A DNA stretch of 20,914 bases, from NCBI GenBank assembly GCA_964617105.1, contig CAZTWC010000033.1:1-20914 (forward strand), read 5' to 3'. The stretch is from CAZTWC01 sp964617105 [NCBI: uncultured Myxococcia bacterium] (GTDB taxonomy: Bacteria > CAZTWC01). Within the stretch, counting starts at the first letter, position 1, and every line of letters starts with the position of its first letter. The notes beneath the pieces were generated by a model, which made no database searches, was not told the origin of the DNA, and saw nothing but the letters and a program-made list of their open reading frames with translations. Positions 16,701-20,914 of this stretch are shown here, in pieces. The translations under genes were made by a program, and so were the position numbers.

Positions 16701-17209
16701 CGAGCCACCTGAGAGGGAAGTTTAGATATAGCAGATTGGGGCTTTTGATCTTCCTCTTGGCTAATAACATTGGACAACTCGGCTATCTTTTCGGAGGGCT
16801 CCACCATTCCACCGGTTGAGACCAATTGTTCAAACTGTTTTAGAAGTATTTCCACCCCTTCAATATCTGTCTCTATGCCTTCAGCCAATCGATCAACCAT
16901 ATTTTGCAGAGCATCAAAGCCGACAAAGAGTAGATCTGATACCTCTTGGGAAAATTTCATCTTATTTTCCCGAAGAACGCGGATAATCTCCTCCATCTTG
17001 TGGACAAATTGCTCAATTTGATTCAACCCAATAGTGCGAGAGGAACCTTTCATATTGTGGAGGTTACGGTACAATTCCTCCAGGTGGTAGTCTGCCTGCT
17101 CCGGATTTTCCTTTTCTAACTCCAACAGGCTGACATTCATGGCCGAGAGATTCTCTTCCGACTCCTCGATAAATATTTTCAGCAACTCTTGGTCGATTTT
17201 AAAAGCCAT
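13763..17209 (-). CDS. cheA: Hybrid CheA histidine kinase: three Hpt domains, kinase core, CheW-like domain and receiver
   Basis: The kinase reads receptor state and phosphorylates receivers. Domains in the 1148-residue protein: Hpt1 with H51 (LHNMKGSS); Hpt2 with H219 (IHTIKGTSG); Hpt3-like segment (about 340-445) where Tyr384 replaces the His (IYAIQGSA); a Lys/Gly-rich linker (about 470-515); an enlarged dimerisation domain (about 525-705) with roughly 100 extra residues, largely coiled-coil-like; the ATPase with N box RNAIDHG (735-741), DDGKGI (776-781) and GRGVGM (829-834); a CheW-like domain (about 868-1005); and a receiver with D1034-D1035, D1078 and K1130. No clear P2 receiver-docking domain is visible. 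The layout is like FrzE or PilL/ChpA hybrids rather than E. coli CheA. ATG at 17209, 24 bases after cheW, lacks a good ribosome binding site. Confidence 0.93.
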   Translation of the reverse strand: MAFKIDQELLKIFIEESEENLSAMNVSLLELEKENPEQADYHLEELYRNLHNMKGSSRTIGLNQIEQFVHKMEEIIRVLRENKMKFSQEVSDLLFVGFDALQNMVDRLAEGIETDIEGVEILLKQFEQLVSTGGMVEPSEKIAELSNVISQEEDQKPQSAISKLPSQVARKIKEEYLIEMEEMIEKIEKHLVELDKLGFMNLSESQIEDFIDVIAREIHTIKGTSGVFASMGFTSTLQVKKVSHEFENLLEVLKTKPESLNQELVDLLFDYNPLIEQMLVIIRDDRFPEQDETTQAQISLYLDRIQQMDLLEPGEHAGDAAPPVEATIEADDPLLQIEDIDQEIIQTFKQEALQSLSEAEQLFTSLTQEPKNLELLNSLFRIIYAIQGSANFFNLEQLLQVAEKLVTLLDLLRKKEVVPSERLLEIIFNGFDLAKIIVNNTGTQKPVPINGQEVIIKLEEHLEIIKGEEKASAAKVGKSESPKLIQPGKSSDTEEAAKKVEKGGKAGKKGGKVKLSGIIGRESRSLRVDTDKLDNLMNFMGELVIIKSRLDDDLKDFHQRVEELQGIKRSLLDVHQENKESIQLKELQEQILSYLKKMAIQSGFFHEIPTISNEMNQIVSDQSKRNSSGKADQFQVENLETSQEVIRLSNELNDASSNIIETTDQMDRITSELQEGLQKLRMLPISTVFSRFPRLVRDLSRTTGKKVELVLLGQETEVDKMIIDKIADPLMHLIRNAIDHGIESSENRKASGKNRLANIILKAYHEGNQIVIEVSDDGKGIDAEIVKEKAVEKGLISGNEAKDLDEQQANNLIFMPGFSTAEDVTDISGRGVGMDVVKTNIQQLKGTIAIVTSKGKGTTFIIKLPLTLAIMNALLVKVSGEMYAIPLSSVLETITVSMADIRMIGNREVINVRESVISLVRLVEIVNIEEKYISGQDFQPVIIVGSWNKKIGILVDELLGRHEIVLKSLGEFLPYIKFISGGTILGDGNVVLILDVPSVINSISTSYSATSFISPPAKSVERLKSGRYNLLVVDDSAVIRRQVKDLLESDGFIVDLAVDGVDGLEKAKRKKYDLITTDIMMPRMNGIEFTRELRAHVPTSNIPILVVSSKGEKEDIFSGLEAGANEYLIKPFQKNSLLGTIKRQLGII

Positions 17210-17233
17210 AGAACTATTCGATTCGATTCCGGT

Positions 17234-17764
17234 TTATTCCGGTTTAGCGTTGATTAATTTCTGTATGGAACTATTCTGCATAATATTGTGCCAGTTCAAC
17301 AGGATCAGAGGATGATCTTCCAGTTGAATAACTCCCCTGATATAATCTGGTTCAATAATTGAGATGCCCGGCGGTGGCGGGTCAATTTTTTCTAAAGGGA
17401 TCTGCTTAATTTTTGAAAGCCGGTCCACTTTTATCCCCACGGTTAAATTTTCCATGGTGATAATTAATATCCGTTCGTCCAAACTGGTCATAGTGGGAGG
17501 CAACTGAAAGACTTTTTGTATCTCCATTATGGCGATTATCTTTCCCCGCAGGTTGATTACCCCCAGGATAAAATCGGGTATATAAGGCACCCGAGTTATG
17601 GGCATAATTTCGATCACTTCCCTGATCATAGTAAGATTTAGCCCGAATTCCTGATTGGACAGATAAAAACAAAGCATATCCTCTTGATTCTTGACATTCA
17701 ATCTGCCGGAATCTTCCTGGTGAATATCGCTTAAAACAGAATATATACCTTGGTTATTTTGCAT
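17234..17764 (-). CDS. cheW: CheW-like coupling protein
   Basis: CheW links the chemoreceptor tip to the kinase. The 176-residue protein has one CheW domain beginning near residue 29 (EDMLCFYLSNQEFGL), with the conserved core FILGVINLRGKIIAIMEI (65-82) and the matching second-half segment YIRGVIQLEDHPLILLNW. The frame is open to a TTG at 17824. I prefer ATG at 17762-17764 because the extra 20 residues are unlike the family and AGGA lies ten bases before the ATG; the TTG has GAGG only three bases away. An N-terminal extension of about 28 residues remains before the domain. Near its stop the sequence AAACCGGAAT is repeated in tandem. Confidence 0.9.
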   Translation of the reverse strand: MQNNQGIYSVLSDIHQEDSGRLNVKNQEDMLCFYLSNQEFGLNLTMIREVIEIMPITRVPYIPDFILGVINLRGKIIAIMEIQKVFQLPPTMTSLDERILIITMENLTVGIKVDRLSKIKQIPLEKIDPPPPGISIIEPDYIRGVIQLEDHPLILLNWHNIMQNSSIQKLINAKPE

Positions 17765-17861
17765 GACAAAATTATCCTGAATATTATACCTGGTGTCCGG
17801 ACGGCAACAACCTAAAATCAGCAACTACCTCGATCTTTAAGCCAATTGCTGATTACAGGTT

Positions 17862-20426
17862 TTATATCTTAAACCTGGACATTTTTTCTTCGGTGGCCCG
17901 GGACATGGTTATCAGATTCCTAACATGCTCCACTGCTTCGTCCGTGGAAGTAGCCGTGGTTTTTGCCACCTCGGAGATACGCTCAATGGCAGAGGACACC
18001 TGGTCAGAAGTTTTTGCCTGCTGACTGGTGGCTGCCGAGATCTCGTTTACCGCCCGACTGATCTCTTTTACCACGTTGATAATATTGCTCAAAGAAGAGC
18101 CACTGGTTTCTGCCAGTTTAACTCCCTGTTCCACCACTTCAGTACCGCTGATCATAGCCTTCACCGATTTATCGGTATCTATTTGAATTTTCTCAATTAA
18201 CACGGCTATCTCTTTGGCGCTCTTGGATGAGCGTTCCGCCAATTGACCCACTTGATCGGCCACAACGGCAAAACCTCGACCCTGTTCACCTGCTCTGGCC
18301 GCTTCAATAGCAGCATTGAGAGCCAATAAATTAGTTTGGTCGGCAATCGCAGAAATAACTTCAACTATTTTGCCTATCTCCTTGGAAGAATTGCCCAATT
18401 CCTTAATTTTAGAAGCAGTTTCTTCTACCCGATTACGGATCTCTCTCATCCCTTCAATCGTCTTGCTAACCGCTTCTCCACCCTCTTTTGCCATCTCGTT
18501 AGCATGACTGGCTATATCGGTGGATGACTTAGCGTTTTTTGATATCTCCTGAATAGAAGCGGAGAGTTCCATGATTGCTGAAGATGAACCCTCAATCTGG
18601 ATAGCCTGATCGCTGGTGCCTTTGGCGATTAATTCACTGGAACGGCGTATATCCTCCGCCAACTGGTTGACCCCAGCCACCATATCCTTAATATCTTTTA
18701 CCAGGAATATTAGGTTTTGCACCATCTTTTCAAAAAAATCTCCTATCTCCCCGGGAACTTGTTTCTTTAGAATCGGATTAGACAATTCACCTTTGGTCAA
18801 CATCTGTGCCTGCACCGCCAAAGTTTTCAAGGAGTCCATACTATCCTTCAAAGCCAGGCTCAACTCTCCCTGAATCCCTTCGTCAACCAAATATTGCTGT
18901 AGGTCACCTCTGGCAATAAGGTGAACATTATTCAATACTTGCTTAAGATTGTCAGTCATTTTCTTAAAAGAATCTCCCAAATGACCAGGTACTCTCTTTT
19001 CTAAAATCGGATCCAACATTTTCTCTTTAGACACTATCTCCACCTGTGCCTGCAACAGACGTAAAACAGCCTTAATATCCTTAACCGGCTGTTTATATTG
19101 GCCCGGCAAGTTAGTTTGTAACCCTTTGTTGTCTAATTCTCCTCTGGCTAAAAGATGCAGTTGGGTATTAACTGTTTTGACATTTTCCACCGCTTTGAGC
19201 AAAGTATTAGGCATGGCGTCGCTGGAATTATTGGTAGATCCAGCGGCTAGTATCAAAGCCTTATCAATATCGCCTTCAGCCAAAGCCTTGACAATTTTCA
19301 ACTGCTCATCTCTTGCCACCGCTAAACGGGACAGTTGACTGCCAATGGAGCCGCTGCCAACGTCTTCAGAGGTTACAGGTTTTCCGGTGACTAAACCTTC
19401 AGCATTTTTGGCCATTCTTTTAAGCGAGGTAAGAGTTTTATCGAGCCCCTTTCCTATCTCTCCTGGTATTTTTTCATTGAGTATAGGCTCTTCCAGCCGA
19501 TCAGCAGCCACAGCCTCAGTCTGAAAATAAAATTGAAGCAGGTAATATCGAATGGCTAACAGGTCCTGGGCAATCTTGTCTTGCGGCAAGGATGGAACGC
19601 ATTTCTGAAAAGCATTTTTAAGGTCTATCCCTTCAGCCAGATAAGGTTTAATTTTATCTGCCCCCAATTCCCCCTCCTTCAAATCTCCGGTTAGGCGCGA
19701 TATCTCCTGCAATCGTAAGGAAATGATGTTATAGGCTTCCTCCAACTCTTTTATCTCGCCTCCACCTGTCAATTCCAGGGTATCTGATAAAATTTGCCCC
19801 TGGTTCATATTACTCACTTCCTGGGCAAACAGTTTGATAGGCTGGGCAATAGAATTACCAACCACCAGGGATAGCAACAATCCTAACAAAAAAATAATCA
19901 GACCGGTGATAATCACCGTCTTTTGAACTGCCAATTTTCCTACTTCTACACTATCCAGAGAGTAAGCCACCGCCAGGGTGCCAAGCAAGTTATTATTATC
20001 ATCTTTTATTACCAATACCCGCACCAGCAAGTTGTCCACTTTTTGAAAACCAGATTTTCCCTTTAAAACAAGTTTCTTATCTTTAACCAGTCTATCTGCC
20101 AAGGTTTTATTGTGTATATAGAGGTAGTTGCTATCCTCCTGCTGTAGAGAACCGTTGAGAAGTAAAACCAGGGACACCTGTTTATCACTCTTTATAACAT
20201 CCAGTATTTCTTTTATTTTTTCCGAATCCTCAGAACCAAGGGCGGCTGCCAAAGGCTGGTTAATAAAACCATCCAAAGTCAATGCTTTTCCTCTCAAATC
20301 CTGTTCTAAAATTTTCTCCACCCGGTTCGGCAGATATAGAATAAACAATAAAAGAGTGATACACAGCACCAGGAAGGTAAACAAAGTCAGTCTACTCTTA
20401 ATGGGCAGTTTGGCAAAAAAGGACAT
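17862..20426 (-). CDS. Methyl-accepting chemotaxis protein with a poly-HAMP array
   Basis: This chemoreceptor of 854 residues has TM1 (about 13-32), a small sensor region outside the membrane (about 33-170), TM2 (about 171-190) and a normal HAMP domain (about 191-240). After a helical spacer, about seven further HAMP-like units follow (about 300-585), each of the type [19 protein letters not shown] or a decayed version. The signalling hairpin (about 600-854) has its tip at [31 protein letters not shown]. There is no C-terminal pentapeptide for CheR/CheB tethering. ATG at 20424-20426 is chosen because GGGAG lies eight bases upstream; the frame extends five codons to a TTG. It heads the chemosensory operon, with cheW about 100 bases downstream. 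Confidence 0.93.
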   Translation of the reverse strand: MSFFAKLPIKSRLTLFTFLVLCITLLLFILYLPNRVEKILEQDLRGKALTLDGFINQPLAAALGSEDSEKIKEILDVIKSDKQVSLVLLLNGSLQQEDSNYLYIHNKTLADRLVKDKKLVLKGKSGFQKVDNLLVRVLVIKDDNNNLLGTLAVAYSLDSVEVGKLAVQKTVIITGLIIFLLGLLLSLVVGNSIAQPIKLFAQEVSNMNQGQILSDTLELTGGGEIKELEEAYNIISLRLQEISRLTGDLKEGELGADKIKPYLAEGIDLKNAFQKCVPSLPQDKIAQDLLAIRYYLLQFYFQTEAVAADRLEEPILNEKIPGEIGKGLDKTLTSLKRMAKNAEGLVTGKPVTSEDVGSGSIGSQLSRLAVARDEQLKIVKALAEGDIDKALILAAGSTNNSSDAMPNTLLKAVENVKTVNTQLHLLARGELDNKGLQTNLPGQYKQPVKDIKAVLRLLQAQVEIVSKEKMLDPILEKRVPGHLGDSFKKMTDNLKQVLNNVHLIARGDLQQYLVDEGIQGELSLALKDSMDSLKTLAVQAQMLTKGELSNPILKKQVPGEIGDFFEKMVQNLIFLVKDIKDMVAGVNQLAEDIRRSSELIAKGTSDQAIQIEGSSSAIMELSASIQEISKNAKSSTDIASHANEMAKEGGEAVSKTIEGMREIRNRVEETASKIKELGNSSKEIGKIVEVISAIADQTNLLALNAAIEAARAGEQGRGFAVVADQVGQLAERSSKSAKEIAVLIEKIQIDTDKSVKAMISGTEVVEQGVKLAETSGSSLSNIINVVKEISRAVNEISAATSQQAKTSDQVSSAIERISEVAKTTATSTDEAVEHVRNLITMSRATEEKMSRFKI
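18660..19520 (-). repeat. Region encoding tandem HAMP-like units in the chemoreceptor
   Basis: Seven related segments of roughly 38-48 codons can be lined up. The clearest recurring phrases are [48 protein letters not shown] (with N-terminal partners TKGEL) and LLARGEL / LIARGDL. Two types alternate in the last four units: one with ARG-E/D-L and a poorly kept GE.. corner, one with PIL.K.VPGEIGD. The repeats are diverged at the DNA level, so this is an old duplication. Boundaries are approximate. Confidence 0.65.
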
Positions 20427-20476
20427 AAATGGCTCTCCCAAACACCTTTTTGTTTTAACTAATTATTAGTTTCAGG

Positions 20477-20505
20477 TTTCAAGTAAAATATTTCCATGCT
20501 AAAAT
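20477..20505 (+). promoter_or_regulatory. Promoter candidate for the M20 peptidase gene
   Basis: TTTCAA (20477-20482) and TAAAAT (20500-20505) are 17 bases apart, and the -10 is preceded by TGC, giving an extended -10 element. It sits in the 125-base divergent gap. The -35 match is poor, so the extended -10 carries the call. Confidence 0.4.
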
Positions 20506-20524
20506 AAAAACTTCATAATTTCAA
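20496..20524 (-). promoter_or_regulatory. Promoter candidate for the chemosensory operon
   Basis: On the minus strand TTGAAA (20519-20524) and TAGCAT (20496-20501) are 17 bases apart. The -10 is only a fair match, and it overlaps the -10 of the plus-strand promoter candidate. If both are real, the two promoters compete for the same DNA. No other pair with good spacing was found upstream of the chemoreceptor. Confidence 0.3.
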
Positions 20525-20551
20525 GATAATAATATTGGCGGAGGTTATAAT

Positions 20552-20914
20552 ATGAGCACTGACTTTGGTAATTCACAATTGCTTCAAGACACTGTAGCCT
20601 TTTTACGCAAATTAATATCTCTTCCCAGCACCAGTTGTCAGGAAAAAGAGGTGGCAAAGGCTATTCAAAACCGAATGAAAGAGGTTGGTTTCCATGAGGC
20701 ATTTATAGACAATATGGGTAATGTTATTGGCAGGATTGGCACTGGACCGGTAAAAATCCTTTACGATTCACATATAGATACCGTGGATGTTGGAGATAAA
20801 AACAATTGGCATATAGATCCTTTTGAAGGGGACGACCAGGATGGTATTGTTTATGGCCGCGGCGCTTCTGACAACAAGGCTGCCATTGCCACCATGGTTT
20901 CGGCGGGTGTCAAT
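20552..20914 (+). CDS. M20-family metallohydrolase, YgeY-like, N-terminal part (3' end outside the window)
   Basis: The first 121 codons are present. ATG at 20552 follows GGAGG (20540-20544) at seven bases, a strong ribosome binding site. The sequence shows the start of an M20 peptidase: a helix ending in LISLPSTSCQEKEVA, GNVIGRIGTG, the first zinc-ligand motif DSHIDTV (H and following D), and GRGASDNKAAIA with the bridging Asp. The wording and spacing, including DPFEG before YGRG, resemble the YgeY group linked in other bacteria to selenium-dependent purine or diaminopropionate metabolism; more general dipeptidase, deacetylase or ArgE/DapE activity is possible. The catalytic Glu and remaining ligands lie beyond the window. 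It is divergent from the chemosensory operon. Confidence 0.85.
   Translation, partial: MSTDFGNSQLLQDTVAFLRKLISLPSTSCQEKEVAKAIQNRMKEVGFHEAFIDNMGNVIGRIGTGPVKILYDSHIDTVDVGDKNNWHIDPFEGDDQDGIVYGRGASDNKAAIATMVSAGVN

Noticed and set aside
17225-17246. Tandem repeat of AAACCGGAAT at the cheW stop
   Set aside because: Only two copies of ten bases, partly coding; nothing suggests a binding site or phase-variable tract.
1-20914. Transfer RNA, ribosomal RNA, CRISPR, transposase or phage genes
   Set aside because: Nearly every base is accounted for by protein genes or short gaps; no cloverleaf, repeat-spacer array or terminal inverted repeats were seen.

Overview
The window comes from a bacterium with a two-membrane (diderm) look. 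It starts with the tail of an outer-membrane-type beta-barrel, encodes a six-repeat ribosomal protein S1 of the Gram-negative layout, a LapA-like membrane protein and an SppA peptidase, and makes isoprenoids by the MEP pathway (IspH). Base composition is moderately AT-rich. I cannot name a species or even a phylum from sequence alone; an uncultured, deep-branching lineage is a guess. There are no RNA genes, insertion sequences, phage genes or CRISPR arrays, and no non-coding stretch longer than about 175 bases.

Layout. Left edge, plus strand: a partial beta-barrel gene (1-336) and a stand-alone CheY-type receiver (509-904) behind a good sigma-70-like promoter. From 921 to 20426 everything lies on the minus strand, fifteen reading frames (fourteen genes, since rpsA is split) with overlaps or gaps mostly under 60 bases. 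In transcription order these are: a chemoreceptor, CheW, a CheA with C-terminal receiver, CheB, a degenerate ADP-forming acyl-CoA synthetase-like protein, aroA, cmk, ispH, rpsA broken into two overlapping frames, a Na+/Ca2+-type antiporter, sppA, a HIT-family protein, a LapA-like membrane protein and a GT39-type glycosyltransferase. Right edge, plus strand: the start of a YgeY-like M20 peptidase, divergent from the chemoreceptor.

How the genes fit together. The right half is one chemosensory module (receptor, CheW, CheA-REC, CheB) of the FrzE/PilL type, in which the kinase carries several Hpt domains and its own receiver. CheR is not in the window; the lone CheY at the left edge could be a diffusible output. 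The module runs into a housekeeping group whose order aroA-cmk-ispH-rpsA is familiar from many bacteria, and rpsA has a promoter candidate of its own. Membrane and envelope genes follow.

Most worth a second look: (1) rpsA is split inside its fifth S1 repeat by what looks like a 20-base deletion, with the downstream frame starting at an overlapping ATG; (2) the acyl-CoA synthetase-like protein is full length but has lost the residues needed for catalysis; (3) the chemoreceptor carries about seven extra HAMP-like units between its membrane-proximal HAMP and its signalling tip; (4) CheA has three Hpt domains, the third without its phospho-accepting histidine, and a long insertion in the dimerisation domain.
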